A DNA stretch of 64,000 nucleotides, from contig NZ_JABXWI010000003.1 in the NCBI RefSeq assembly GCF_014930365.1, positions 1-64,000 on the forward strand, given 5' to 3'. The translations under genes and the position numbers were made by a program. Shown piece by piece: positions 16,495 to 25,614 of this stretch; within the stretch, counting starts at the first letter, position 1; the number at the start of each line of letters is the position of its first letter. The notes beneath the pieces are model-generated. The model was given only the letters and a program-made list of their open reading frames with translations. It searched no databases and was not told the origin of the DNA. The DNA comes from Streptomyces caniscabiei (GTDB lineage: Bacteria; Actinomycetota; Actinomycetes; Streptomycetales; Streptomycetaceae).

Positions 16495-17334
16495 ATGGGA
16501 TTCGCGGAGCAGCGCTACACCGTCAACCTGTCGATCCTCTTCACGGAACTCCCGCTCCTGGAGCGCCCCGCGGCCGCCGCCGCGGCCGGCTTCACCGCGG
16601 TCGAGCTGTGGTGGCCCTGGGTCGACTCCCCCACTCCCCCTCGGTCCGAACTCGACGCCCTGCGGGCCTCGTTGGAGGACGCGGGAGTACGGCTGACCGG
16701 GCTGAACTTCTACTCGGGGGTGCTGCCGGGACCGGACCGGGGCGCGCTGTCGATCCCCGGTGAGGAGTCGGAGCGCTTCCGCGCCAACGTCGACGTGGTC
16801 GCCGAGTTCGCCGAGTCCGTCGGCTGCACGGCCCTCAACGCCCTGTACGGCAACCGCGTCGCCGGCGTGGACCCGGCCGAGCAGGACGCCCTGGCCCTGC
16901 ACAACCTGGTCCTGGCCGCGCGGGCCGCCGACCGCATCGGCGCGGTCCTGCTGATCGAGGCCCTGAACAAGGTGGAGTCACCGGCCTACCCCCTGGTGTC
17001 GGCCCCGGCCGCCGTCGGCGTCGTCGACAAGGTCAACGAGGCCTCGGGCCTCGGCAACGCGCGCTTCCTGATGGACCTGTACCACCTGTCCATGAACGGC
17101 GAGGACCTGTCGCGGGTGGTCGCCGACCACACCGGCGGCACCGGGCACGTACAGATCGCCGACGACCCCGGCCGCGGGGCGCCCGGCACCGGGACCCTCC
17201 CGCTGGAGGACCTCCTCGACCAGTTGGGCAAGGCCGGCTACGAGGGCCTGGTCGGGCTGGAGTACAAGCCGGGCGACCGGCCGAGCGCCGAGGCCTTCGA
17301 CTGGCTCCCCCGTCCGGCCCGCGCGGCCCGCTGA
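16495..17334 (+). CDS. hyi: Hydroxypyruvate isomerase
   Basis: The 279-residue TIM-barrel protein of the AP-endonuclease-2/xylose-isomerase-like superfamily interconverts hydroxypyruvate and tartronate semialdehyde in the glyoxylate (glycerate) pathway. Characteristic blocks include FTAVELWWPW near the N-terminus, LNFYSG, LLIEALNKVESPAY and FLMDLYHLSMNGEDL. The last two carry the acidic and His residues expected for metal binding and catalysis. GGAAGGGAG lies before the ATG. It is followed 56 bp later by glxR in the same direction. Its partner gcl lies 24 kb away across the secondary-metabolite cluster, under apparently the same operators. Confidence 0.93.
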   Translation: MGFAEQRYTVNLSILFTELPLLERPAAAAAAGFTAVELWWPWVDSPTPPRSELDALRASLEDAGVRLTGLNFYSGVLPGPDRGALSIPGEESERFRANVDVVAEFAESVGCTALNALYGNRVAGVDPAEQDALALHNLVLAARAADRIGAVLLIEALNKVESPAYPLVSAPAAVGVVDKVNEASGLGNARFLMDLYHLSMNGEDLSRVVADHTGGTGHVQIADDPGRGAPGTGTLPLEDLLDQLGKAGYEGLVGLEYKPGDRPSAEAFDWLPRPARAAR

Positions 17335-17390
17335 GGCCGCCGAGGCCCACCCCACCGCCGTAGCAGAGCAGTCAGAGAGGCACCCTCACC

Positions 17391-18281
17391 ATGAGCAATC
17401 TCCCCAAGGTCGCGTGGATAGGCCTCGGCATCATGGGCTCCCCCATGTCCGAGAACCTGATCAAGGCGGGTTACGACGTCACCGGCCACACCCTGGAGCA
17501 GGACAAGCTCGACCGGCTGACCGCCGCCGGCGGGACCGCGGCGGCCTCTGTCGCCGAGGCCGTGCGCGACGCCGACGTCGTCATCACGATGGTGCCCGCC
17601 TCCCCGCAGGTCGAGGCCGTCGCGTACGGCCCCGACGGCATCCTGGCCCACGCCCGGCCCGGCACCCTGCTGATCGACATGTCGTCCATCACCCCGCAGA
17701 CCTCCGTCGACCTGGCGAGGGCCGCGAAGGAGAAGGGCATCCGGGTGCTCGACGCCCCGGTCTCCGGGGGCGAGGCGGGCGCCGTCGAGGCCGTGCTGTC
17801 CATCATGGTCGGCGGGGAGGAGGCCGACTTCGACGAGGCCGAGCCGCTCTTCGAGGCGCTCGGCAGGACGATCGTGCTGTGCGGTCCGCACGGCGCGGGA
17901 CAGACCGTGAAGGCCGCGAACCAGCTGATCGTCGCCGTGAACATCCAGGCGTGCGCCGAGGCCGTGGTCTTCCTGGAGAAGTCGGGCGTCGATCTGAAGG
18001 CGGCGCTCGACGTGCTGAACGGCGGGCTCGCCGGGTCGACCGTGCTGAGCCGCAAGAAGGGCAACTTCCTGAACCGGGACTTCCAGCCGGGCTTCCGCAT
18101 CGACCTGCACCACAAGGACATGGGCATCGTCACCGACGCCGCCCGCACCGTGGGCGCCGCCCTGCCGGTCGGCACCGTGGTGGCCCAGCTGGTCGCCTCG
18201 CTGCGTGCCCAGGGCGACGGCGGCCTCGACCACTCGGCCCTGCTGCGGGGCGTGGAACGCCTCTCCGGCGCCCGGGTCTGA
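17391..18281 (+). CDS. glxR: 2-hydroxy-3-oxopropionate (tartronate semialdehyde) reductase
   Basis: This 296-residue beta-hydroxyacid dehydrogenase reduces tartronate semialdehyde to D-glycerate with NAD(P)H. The N-terminal Rossmann motif GLGIMGSPM, the substrate loop DAPVSGGEAGA and the catalytic Lys in GAGQTVKAANQ are all present, and the length is standard. Together with Gcl (two glyoxylate to tartronate semialdehyde plus CO2) and Hyi it completes the glycerate branch of glyoxylate use, typically fed by allantoin, purine or glycolate breakdown. It is co-directional with hyi and probably in one transcript. GAGAGG lies upstream of the ATG. Confidence 0.94.
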   Translation: MSNLPKVAWIGLGIMGSPMSENLIKAGYDVTGHTLEQDKLDRLTAAGGTAAASVAEAVRDADVVITMVPASPQVEAVAYGPDGILAHARPGTLLIDMSSITPQTSVDLARAAKEKGIRVLDAPVSGGEAGAVEAVLSIMVGGEEADFDEAEPLFEALGRTIVLCGPHGAGQTVKAANQLIVAVNIQACAEAVVFLEKSGVDLKAALDVLNGGLAGSTVLSRKKGNFLNRDFQPGFRIDLHHKDMGIVTDAARTVGAALPVGTVVAQLVASLRAQGDGGLDHSALLRGVERLSGARV

Positions 18282-18904
18282 GGCGCCGGCTCACCGAACT
18301 TCCGGTCCGCGGTGGCGCCGACATCTGTCCTGTCGCGCCCAGGCGCCGCCGCGGGCCGGAACCGCCTTCGCGACCACCGCCGGGATCACCGTCCCGGGTA
18401 CGCCGACTTCCTCAGGGACGTCGGCGGGCCCCTCTCGATGTTCGTACGACTCTCGACGGGGGGTGAAGCTCGGGCCGTCGCCGACGGGTGTGCCGTCCTC
18501 TCCACCCCGGCGATCGACTTCTTCCATCCTCTTCCATCCCCAATCGGCGTCCGGTCCCTGATGGTCACCCACCAGCCACCGGACGCACCGCCCGCGACCG
18601 TTTCCGACCGACCCGGATGAGGGGTGCGTCGGCGACCCGCGGGCAGGGCACGGACCGCGGCGGCCATGCGCGCCAGTGCGGTGGTGAAGGCCCCGGCCCG
18701 CGTCTCGACGTGAGGGACACGGAACCGGTGCCGCCGCGGCCGCCGCGGTCCGACCCGTCGACCCCGGTGATCACCCGGCCGCGCCCACGCCGGGACCCTG
18801 CCTACGCAAGGGTGCGTAGTCCGTCTACGGAACCCTCAAATCAACCTCTGAACCACTGCCCCGGGGCTTCAACTCCCCCTGTGCGCGGGAACATTCTCAT
18901 CACC

Positions 18905-18937
18905 AGAGGCCCGCCGGCACGGGGGCGGCGGGCCTCT
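18905..18937. terminator. 12-bp hairpin
   Basis: AGAGGCCCGCCG pairs perfectly with CGGCGGGCCTCT around a nine-base loop. It probably ends transcription coming from glxR or from the phzE-like operon. Confidence 0.5.
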
Positions 18938-19064
18938 ACGGGGGAAGCGTCCCCTACGAGGGAATCGGGCCTCCACCGGGGGAATCGGGGGAACGGGAGG
19001 CCACGAACGGCAGTGCGGCGAAGCGATTCCCGGTCCGTACGGGGTCGCGCTGCCGGGGGGGTGG

Positions 19065-19113
19065 GCCCAGCGCCCGCGGACGTCGGGGGTCGTCCGCGGG
19101 CGCTGGGCTTTTT
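19065..19113 (+). terminator. 18-bp perfect hairpin with T-tract
   Basis: GCCCAGCGCCCGCGGACG pairs perfectly with its complement around an eight-base loop and is followed by TTTTT on the plus strand. It lies 31 bases beyond the stop codon of the minus-strand phzE-like gene. It is a textbook intrinsic terminator for rightward transcription, and the hairpin alone could also stop the leftward operon. Confidence 0.8.
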
Positions 19114-19143
19114 CGCGCACGAACGGTCGTGCGGTGTCCCGGA

Positions 19144-21060
19144 TCAGTCCGGCCGACCGGGGGCGCGGTCGTGCAGGAGGCGGGCCGTGGCCTCGCGCAG
19201 GATCCGTGGACCGTCCTGGGTGAGCAGGGACTCGGCGTGGAACTGCAAGGAGGAGAAGTGCGGTCCGCGCAGGGCGTGGATCTCTCCGGTCTCCGGTGAG
19301 CGACTGATCTCCAGCACACCGATCCCCGGGCAGTCGGCCTTGTCCTCGTCGCTCCGGGCGGCGAAGGCGTTGTAGAAGCCGACGCGTTCGCGGCTCCCGA
19401 AGAGGTCGATCTCCTTCTGCACACCCTGGTTGGGCACGTCGCGTCGCCGCAGCGGGAAGCCCAGCCGGGTCGCGAGGACCTGATGGCTGAGGCAGACGGA
19501 CAGGAACGGCTGCCGGCTCTCCAGCAGCCGATCGGTCGCGGCGGCCAGGTGGGCGATCTTGGGGTGGTCCGTGTCGCGCGGATCGCCCGGCCCCGGTCCC
19601 ATGACGACGAGGTCGTGGGCGTCGAGGCGGTACGGCTCGTCGTAGCGGCGGACGGTCACCTCCAGCCCCAGCGCCCGCAGTTGCTGGTCGAGCATGAAGG
19701 TGAAGGTGTCCTCGGCGTCGATGATCAACGCCCTGCGGCCGACGAGCGCGGAGTCCGGACGTTCGCGCTCGGTGGCATCGGCGAGCCAGAACCCCGCGAT
19801 CGTGTCGTTGCGCCGGGCGAGCGCCGCGCTGATGTGGGGATGGGCGCCGAAGCCCGGCGAGCGGTCGCTCTCCAGGGCGGTGAGCAGCCCGGCGGCCTTG
19901 GCGCGGGTCTCCTCGACCTCGGACCGCGGGTCCGAGTGCCGTACCAGCGTGGCCCCCACGCCGATGCGCAACCGGCCGTCGCCGTCGATGTCGGCGGTAC
20001 GGATGAGGATCGAGGAGTCGAGGGTGCGCTCGCCGGCGTCGTCGTGTCCGATCACGGCGACCGCTCCGCTGTAGTAGCCCCGTCCCCGCGGCTCATGACG
20101 GCTGATCACCCGGCAGGCGCTCTCCAGCGGACTGCCGGTGACGGTCGGCGCGAACATGGTCTCGCGGAGGATCTCGCGCACATCGCGCGAGGTGCGCCCC
20201 TCGACGAAGTACTCGGTGTGCGCCACCCGGGCCATTTCCTTCAGATACGGTCCGGTGACGCGGCAGCCGTCCGGGCAGATCCGGGCCATCATCTTCAGTT
20301 CCTCGTCGACGACCATGTACAGCTCGTCGGTCTCCTTGGGGTCGGCGAGGAACTCCATCACGTCCGGCAGCGTGGGGCCGCTCGCGGGATAGCGGTAGGT
20401 GCCGCTGATCGGGTTCATCACCGCGACACCGTCGTGCAGGCTGATGTGCCGTTCCGGGCTGGCACCGACCAGGGTCCGTTCCCCGGTGTGCACCAGGTAC
20501 GTCCAGTAGGCGCCCTGCTCGCACTCCAGCAGCCGGCGGAAGAAGCACAGGGCGTGCGCGAGGGTGTAGTCCGTGATGTCCGCGACCAGCGAGCGGTGGA
20601 TGACGAAGTTGGCGCCCTCGCCTTCGCCGATCTCGTCCCTGATCACGTCACGCACGATCTGGGCGTACGTGTCGTCGTCCACGTCGAAGTGCTTGCCGGT
20701 CACCTCGATCGGCACCTCCGCGATGCGGCGTACCGCATCGGCGACCGTCATCACGGCCTGGTCGGTGACCGTCATGGCCAGCAGGGGCTCCCCGTCGTCG
20801 GCGCAGGCGAAGCCGCGCTCCGCGATCTGCCGGTAGGGGAGCAGCGCCAGGACCTCGTGCGCCGCCCGCCCCGGACGCGCCGGCTGTGTGCGGAGGGGGA
20901 GTTCGGCCAGCGAGTCCAGCGTCGAGACCTCTCCGATCACCACCTCCAGCAGCCCCGGTCCCACTGTCTCGGGCCGGTGCAGCAGGGCGAAGGGAGGGGG
21001 CTGCGGAACCAGCACCCGGTCCAGCGGATCCTGCGGCGCGGTGCCTCGTGGCGATGTCAC
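19144..21060 (-). CDS. PhzE-like 2-amino-2-desoxyisochorismate synthase
   Basis: A 638-residue fusion joins a chorismate-binding (TrpE/PabB-like) domain (residues ~1-430) to a class I glutamine amidotransferase (~445-638). The chorismate domain has the family blocks [41 protein letters not shown] and YYSGAV. The amidotransferase has the nucleophile Cys523 (SVCLSHQ) with His608 and Glu610 (LQFHAES). This is the PhzE arrangement, converting chorismate plus glutamine to ADIC. Start GTG at 21060 overlaps the PhzD-like stop codon (GTGA), so translation is coupled. It is the last gene of the left operon. The absence of other phenazine genes and the presence of a DHB-dehydrogenase-like SDR point to 3-hydroxyanthranilate. 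Confidence 0.92.
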   Translation of the reverse strand: MTSPRGTAPQDPLDRVLVPQPPPFALLHRPETVGPGLLEVVIGEVSTLDSLAELPLRTQPARPGRAAHEVLALLPYRQIAERGFACADDGEPLLAMTVTDQAVMTVADAVRRIAEVPIEVTGKHFDVDDDTYAQIVRDVIRDEIGEGEGANFVIHRSLVADITDYTLAHALCFFRRLLECEQGAYWTYLVHTGERTLVGASPERHISLHDGVAVMNPISGTYRYPASGPTLPDVMEFLADPKETDELYMVVDEELKMMARICPDGCRVTGPYLKEMARVAHTEYFVEGRTSRDVREILRETMFAPTVTGSPLESACRVISRHEPRGRGYYSGAVAVIGHDDAGERTLDSSILIRTADIDGDGRLRIGVGATLVRHSDPRSEVEETRAKAAGLLTALESDRSPGFGAHPHISAALARRNDTIAGFWLADATERERPDSALVGRRALIIDAEDTFTFMLDQQLRALGLEVTVRRYDEPYRLDAHDLVVMGPGPGDPRDTDHPKIAHLAAATDRLLESRQPFLSVCLSHQVLATRLGFPLRRRDVPNQGVQKEIDLFGSRERVGFYNAFAARSDEDKADCPGIGVLEISRSPETGEIHALRGPHFSSLQFHAESLLTQDGPRILREATARLLHDRAPGRPD

Positions 21061-21713
21061 TGGGCCGTCACCACCGCGTCGAGCGAGGTGACGAGCGCCT
21101 CGGTGGTGAGGACCACCGCGCACCGCTCGGCCGCGTACTCCAGGGCGATCCGGTGGTGCCTCTCGGAGAAGTCGGCGACCGCGTCGGCGACCAGGAACGT
21201 CTCGATGTCGTGGCTGAACGCCTCGACGGCCGTCGCCAGCACTCCGACGTGCGCGTACACCCCGCACAGGATGAGCTGGTCACGCCCCGACTCCCGCATC
21301 CAGTCGAGCAGCCCGGAGCGGAAGAAGGCGCTGTATCTCCACTTGGTGAACATCCGGTCCGTCTCGGCCGGCGCCAGCTCGTCGACGATCTGACGGTCCT
21401 CGGGGGCCGGGCGCATCCCGGGGCCCCAGAAGTCCTTCAGCAGCCCTCGTTCCCGCTCGTCCATGCCTCCCGGTTGTGCCGTGTACGCCACCGGGACGCC
21501 GACGGCGGCACACCGCTCGCGCAGTCGTACGGCGTGGCCGACCAGCTCGTCGCGGAGCGCCCCGGCCGCGGGGAGGGGCTTGAGGAAGTAGCGCTGCATG
21601 TCGTGCACGAGGAGGACCGCACGGCCGGCGTCCGGCACCCAGGGCGCCGTGTTGCCGGGCAGGTCGCTCGCGGTGGGCAGGGGGTAGGAGTGGACAGGGG
21701 GTATGCCGGACAT
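21057..21713 (-). CDS. PhzD-like isochorismatase
   Basis: The 218-residue isochorismatase-fold hydrolase hydrolyses the vinyl ether of ADIC to trans-2,3-dihydro-3-hydroxyanthranilate (DHHA) and pyruvate. Asp38 ([10 protein letters not shown]) and Lys124 ([11 protein letters not shown]) correspond to the catalytic Asp and Lys of PhzD, and GVYAHVG is the third conserved block. Length fits PhzD and the stand-alone domain of EntB-like proteins; there is no carrier-protein domain. The ATG at 21713 begins MSGIPPV; longer open-frame starts upstream are shadows of the SDR gene. It sits between the SDR gene (77 bp upstream) and the overlapping phzE-like gene. Confidence 0.92.
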   Translation of the reverse strand: MSGIPPVHSYPLPTASDLPGNTAPWVPDAGRAVLLVHDMQRYFLKPLPAAGALRDELVGHAVRLRERCAAVGVPVAYTAQPGGMDERERGLLKDFWGPGMRPAPEDRQIVDELAPAETDRMFTKWRYSAFFRSGLLDWMRESGRDQLILCGVYAHVGVLATAVEAFSHDIETFLVADAVADFSERHHRIALEYAAERCAVVLTTEALVTSLDAVVTAQ

Positions 21714-21790
21714 CAACGTCTCCCGTGTGATCGGGGTGTCCGGCCGCCCGGACTTGCCGGCACGGCCGGACAGAGCTGTGCGTGCGATGG

Positions 21791-22561
21791 TCAGACGCCG
21801 AGCGCCGCGCCTCCGTCGACGGTGAGGGCGTGCAGCGTGACGTGGGACGCCTGGTCCGAGAGGAGGAAGACGACCGCGTCCGCCACGGCGGACGGCTGGG
21901 CGATCCGCCCAAGCGGGATGCCCACGCGGAACGCCTCGGGGCGGCCCTCGACGGTGTGCCGGGGGCCGGACTCGTCCTGCCACATGGAGGTGAGCATCGG
22001 GGTGTCCGTGGAGCCCGGCGCGACCACGTTGCAGCGGATGCCGTGGCGGGCGACCTCCAGGCCCAGGCACTTGGTGAACATCGTCGCGGCGGCCTTGGAC
22101 GCGCAGTAGGCGGCCATGTCCGTGCGGGGCGTGCCCGCCGCGTTGGAGGCGACGGTGACGATCGCTCCCCGGGTGCGATCGACCATCCGGTTGACCACCG
22201 CCCGGGACATGTGGAACACGCCCGTGGCGTTCACGGCGAAGGTGCTGAGCCAGTCCTCCTCGGTCAGCTTCCTGGCCTCGCCGAGCCGTAGCACTCCCGC
22301 CGCGTTGACGAGATAGTCCACCGGTCCCATCCGGTGCTCCACCGCCTCCACCAGTGCTTCGGCCGCCGCGGCGGAGGTCACGTCGGTGGGGAACCCCTCC
22401 ACCGTGCATCCTTCCGCGGTCAGTCGCCCCACCGTCGCGTCGAGGGCGTCGGTGTCCCTGTCGACCGCCGCGATCCTGACGCCCCGCTCGCCCAGAGTCC
22501 GGACGACCGCTTCACCGATCCCACCTGCCGCACCGGTGACTATCGCTGTCCTGCCTTCCAT
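21791..22561 (-). CDS. SDR, probable DHHA (2,3-dihydro-2,3-DHB-like) dehydrogenase
   Basis: The 256-residue classical short-chain dehydrogenase has TGAAGGIG for NAD(P) binding, NAAG, and a catalytic Ser in VTVASNAAG with YCASK. Overall it resembles EntA/DhbA-type 2,3-dihydro-2,3-dihydroxybenzoate dehydrogenases. Placed next to PhzD- and PhzE-like genes, its most likely job is to aromatise DHHA to 3-hydroxyanthranilate, as in benzoxazole and calcimycin-type clusters. This assignment is by context; the family alone cannot distinguish DHB from DHHA. It lies 51 bp after the DAHP synthase gene. Confidence 0.88.
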   Translation of the reverse strand: MEGRTAIVTGAAGGIGEAVVRTLGERGVRIAAVDRDTDALDATVGRLTAEGCTVEGFPTDVTSAAAAEALVEAVEHRMGPVDYLVNAAGVLRLGEARKLTEEDWLSTFAVNATGVFHMSRAVVNRMVDRTRGAIVTVASNAAGTPRTDMAAYCASKAAATMFTKCLGLEVARHGIRCNVVAPGSTDTPMLTSMWQDESGPRHTVEGRPEAFRVGIPLGRIAQPSAVADAVVFLLSDQASHVTLHALTVDGGAALGV

Positions 22562-22612
22562 CCCTACGAACCTCCCCGTTGACTGCCTCGTTCGCGGAAC
22601 TCGACCCCTCGC

Positions 22613-23872
22613 TCATCCCCGCCACTCGGCGGCCACCGCGATGGCCTGCCGGGGGTTCAGCCTCGGGTCGCACAGACTCGTGTACTTGACGCCGACCTGG
22701 TCGAGCCGCGTGTGGTCGGACACGCACTCGGTGACCTCGTCGGGCGTGGTCTCCAGATGCATGCCGCCCAGGACGCCCCCGGCCGCGCGCACCGCCGACT
22801 GGAACTCCCTGACCTCGTGCAGGATCGACTCCATGAACCTGGTCTTGAGGCCGTCCGGCCCGTTGACGGTGTTGCCGTGCATCGGGTCGGTCAGCCAGAT
22901 GACCGGGTGCCCCGCCCCGCGGACCGCCTCGACCAGCTGCGACAGTTTCGCTGTCACCGCCTCGGCGCCCATGCGCGCGATGAGCGTCAGGCGGCCCGGC
23001 TCGCGTGCCGGATCGAGGCGCTCGCACAGGGCCACCACCTCGTCGCGGGTCATCGTCGGCCCCACCTTGCAGGCGACGGGGTTCACCACGTCGGCCAGGA
23101 GCGCGACATGCGCGCCGTCCAGTTGGCGGGTCCGCTCGCCGATCCAGGGCCAGTGCGTGGAACCGAGCAGCAGCCGTCCGTCGTCCGTGCGCCGGAGCAG
23201 GGGGACCTCGTAGTCCAGTACGAGCGCCTCGTGGCTCGTCCACACCTGCGGCTCGACGGGCGGCTCGGGCGTCGGCCGGGAGCCGGGCGGCCGAGGTGCC
23301 TCGTCGCCGGCCCAGCCGAGGAACATCATCGCGTCACTGGCGGCCTGATAACACGTCAGCATCCGGGCGGGGTCGTGCCGCCTGGCGTGCGGGGCGGGCT
23401 GCGGGTCGTTCACCATGTGGCCGCGGTAGACCGGGAGTTCCATATCGCTCACCAGTTCGGTCGCACGGGAGCGCGGTTTGGCGAACTGCCCGGCGATCCT
23501 CCCCACGCGCAGCACCGGCTTGGACGAGACGGTCTTCATCACCCCCGCCAGCGCGTCGAGCACGCCCGCCTTGCGGGCCACGGACCCGGCCGTGCACTCC
23601 ATCGGCACCTCGGCGCAGTCTCCGGCCTGGATCACATGGAGTTCTCCGGCCGCGACGCGCGCGAGCAGGCGACGGAACATGTCGGTGTCCTCGACCCGGA
23701 CCAGCGCGGGTGAGGCGGCGAGTCGGCGTCTCACCCGTACGAGCAGCTCCCGATCCGCCCAGGCGGGCTGCTGCCGCGCCCGAGGCGGATCCGTGTCCCC
23801 GTGGGCGCCCTCGGCCGCGCGGACGTCCGTCCAGGCGGCCAGCGTGGCGGACCCGTCGGCGATCCCTGACAT
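22613..23872 (-). CDS. Class II DAHP synthase (PhzC-like)
   Basis: A 419-residue plant-type (class II) 3-deoxy-D-arabino-heptulosonate 7-phosphate synthase joins erythrose 4-phosphate and phosphoenolpyruvate as the first shikimate step. Family blocks are HVIQAGDCAE, VGRIAGQFAKPRS, NPVACKVGPTM, IWLTDPMHGNT and GGMHLETTPDEVTEC, including the metal-binding Cys, His and Glu. At 419 residues it is shorter than housekeeping class II enzymes (~450-460), as expected for a secondary-metabolism copy that lacks some regulatory elements. It boosts chorismate supply for the ADIC synthase in the same operon. Confidence 0.94.
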   Translation of the reverse strand: MSGIADGSATLAAWTDVRAAEGAHGDTDPPRARQQPAWADRELLVRVRRRLAASPALVRVEDTDMFRRLLARVAAGELHVIQAGDCAEVPMECTAGSVARKAGVLDALAGVMKTVSSKPVLRVGRIAGQFAKPRSRATELVSDMELPVYRGHMVNDPQPAPHARRHDPARMLTCYQAASDAMMFLGWAGDEAPRPPGSRPTPEPPVEPQVWTSHEALVLDYEVPLLRRTDDGRLLLGSTHWPWIGERTRQLDGAHVALLADVVNPVACKVGPTMTRDEVVALCERLDPAREPGRLTLIARMGAEAVTAKLSQLVEAVRGAGHPVIWLTDPMHGNTVNGPDGLKTRFMESILHEVREFQSAVRAAGGVLGGMHLETTPDEVTECVSDHTRLDQVGVKYTSLCDPRLNPRQAIAVAAEWRG

Positions 23873-23907
23873 TCAACTTCCCCCGTTGATTGAGTCGTCC
23901 TTGTCGT

Positions 23908-25518
23908 TCAGCTGCCGGTGACCTGGTTCAGCAGCTCCTCCCACTTCCGGGCCGCCGGTGCCTCGTCACCGCGCCAGGCCACATGGTGGTCGGGCCGGAC
24001 GAGCACCAGGTCGCGCTCCCACACGGCCCGTACGGCGGCGCTGTCCACGGTGAGCAGGTCGACCGGGAAGCCCCCGCGCCGTGCCTGCTCCGCCAGGTCC
24101 TTGCCCCGGTTCTCGCCGGACAGGTCGACCAGGGTGAACCCGGTACCGAGCCGGTCGAACAGTGGTGTGCCGTCCGTCAGCCGCACGTTCGGCGCGCGGC
24201 CACCGGGCCAGGTGGTCGGGACGATCGCCTGCCACTGCCAGTCGGGCTCCGGTCCGTCCTCGTGCCGCACGACCGGGGAGCCGGTGTAGCGGTAGCCGAA
24301 GTGGATGCCCATGTTGTCGATCTGGAAGCTCTCCTTGTCGAGGTACGCCGCCAGCTGCGGGCGTGTCGCCCCGGCGGCCGCCAGTTGCGGGAACCGCATC
24401 CACACGGCGAGCAGGTTGGCGCACATCTCGCGGTTGAACAGGGCGACGGGCCGGCGCTCGGCCTCGTAGGAGTCGAGGAGGCCAGGGCCGGCCCAGCCGT
24501 TCACCGTGGCGGCGAGCTTCCATCCGAGGTCGCAGGCGTCGCCGAGGCCGGTGTTCGCCCCGTGCCCGCCGGTCGGATAGAACTGGTGCGCGGAGTCCCC
24601 GGCGAGGAAGACCCTGCCGCTGCGGTAGGAGTCGGCGACGGCCAGCCGCCCGTACCAGTGGGCCACATTGAGCACCTCGTCGACCGCGAAGTCGAATCCC
24701 AGCCGCTCCTTGACGACCGCGAGCGGCTCCGCCGGCTCGGGTGTGCCCTCGGGGAGGACGAACGTCCCGGTCCAGGTACGCCCGCCGTCCCGGTTCACCA
24801 GGGTCGCCCCGCCGGCCGTGATCGTCAGGAAGGACGGTCCGTGGCGGAACAGGGCGGGGTCCTCGCTGCGGAAGTACACATCGCAGTGGCGGGTGCTCGG
24901 GCCGCTCTGCCCGGTCTCGATGCCCGCGCACCGCCGCACCGTGCTGCCGCCCCCGTCGCACCCCACGAGGTGATCGGCGCGGACGGTGTGCTCGGTGCCG
25001 TGGACCTCGTCGGACAGGTGTGCCGACACCCCGTCCCCGTCGTCCGTCAGACCCAGCAGGGCCCAGCCCTCACGCAGGTCGATCAGCGGATGCTCGCGCA
25101 CCTGCCGGCGCAGGACGTCCTCCAGCAGCGAGCCCTGGAGCCGCTGGTACGGCTCCAGCGGGGCGGAGCCGTCGGTGACCTCGGCGAACCGCTCGCGCAG
25201 CCCCGCAACCGACGGGTACCTCCATACCGAGACGGGCGGCTGTCCGTGGTCGGTGATCCAGAGGAAGTCGAACGGTTCGTCGGCGGCGACACCGCGGCGG
25301 CGAATCTCCTCGGTCACGCCGAGTCGCCGCAGCAGCTCCATGCTGCGGCCGTTGATGAAGTCCATCTTGGGGTGCGCCGAGACGGTCGTGGAACGCTCGA
25401 CGACGGTGCTGCGCACGCCGTGGTGGGCCAGCTCCAGCGCGAGGGTCGCGCCGACCGGTCCGGCGCCGACGATCAGGACGGGTGTGCTGTCGGGGAGGGC
25501 GGAAACGTGGTCGGGCAC
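23908..25518 (-). CDS. FAD-dependent aromatic hydroxylase (PheA/TfdB-type)
   Basis: The 536-residue class A flavoprotein has the FAD motif VGAGPVGATLALELAHHG, the DG region LVGCDGGGSTVRR and GDSAHQFYPTGGHGANTGLGDA. A C-terminal thioredoxin-like region follows, as in phenol hydroxylase and 3-(3-hydroxyphenyl)propionate hydroxylase. It should hydroxylate an aromatic acid or phenol, for example a 3-HAA- or benzoxazole-derived intermediate. The GTG at 25518 with AGGAG five bases upstream is the best start; the ATG at 25590 lies behind no such site. The gene is within the left operon between the exporter and DAHP synthase genes. Confidence 0.9.
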   Translation of the reverse strand: MPDHVSALPDSTPVLIVGAGPVGATLALELAHHGVRSTVVERSTTVSAHPKMDFINGRSMELLRRLGVTEEIRRRGVAADEPFDFLWITDHGQPPVSVWRYPSVAGLRERFAEVTDGSAPLEPYQRLQGSLLEDVLRRQVREHPLIDLREGWALLGLTDDGDGVSAHLSDEVHGTEHTVRADHLVGCDGGGSTVRRCAGIETGQSGPSTRHCDVYFRSEDPALFRHGPSFLTITAGGATLVNRDGGRTWTGTFVLPEGTPEPAEPLAVVKERLGFDFAVDEVLNVAHWYGRLAVADSYRSGRVFLAGDSAHQFYPTGGHGANTGLGDACDLGWKLAATVNGWAGPGLLDSYEAERRPVALFNREMCANLLAVWMRFPQLAAAGATRPQLAAYLDKESFQIDNMGIHFGYRYTGSPVVRHEDGPEPDWQWQAIVPTTWPGGRAPNVRLTDGTPLFDRLGTGFTLVDLSGENRGKDLAEQARRGGFPVDLLTVDSAAVRAVWERDLVLVRPDHHVAWRGDEAPAARKWEELLNQVTGS

Positions 25519-25614
25519 GGATACTCCTGTGAGATCGGCACGCGAGAAGGCAGCGGGGTGGCGGGATCGGGGCACCGCGTCGTCGGTCACGGTCCGGGCC
25601 CCGGTCCCCGGTCG

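Larger units (their letters stand above)
18282..19143. other. 862-bp intergenic region at the left edge of the cluster
   Basis: No convincing gene is visible. The stretch holds an inverted repeat CTACGCA-AGGG-TGCGTAG (18802-18819) and two strong hairpins described separately. It separates glxR from the end of the phzE-like gene. In other Streptomyces further genes lie between glxR and gcl, so this is the expected left junction of the inserted or substituted cluster. Confidence 0.5.

Noticed and set aside
18312..18620. Small plus-strand frame of 102 codons after glxR
   Set aside because: No ribosome-binding site, no family resemblance, and overlapping open frames on the other strand; treated as intergenic.
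19144..23872. A phenazine biosynthesis cluster, suggested by PhzC-, PhzD- and PhzE-like genes
   Set aside because: phzF, phzA/B and phzG are absent and an EntA-like SDR is present, which diverts DHHA to 3-hydroxyanthranilate instead.
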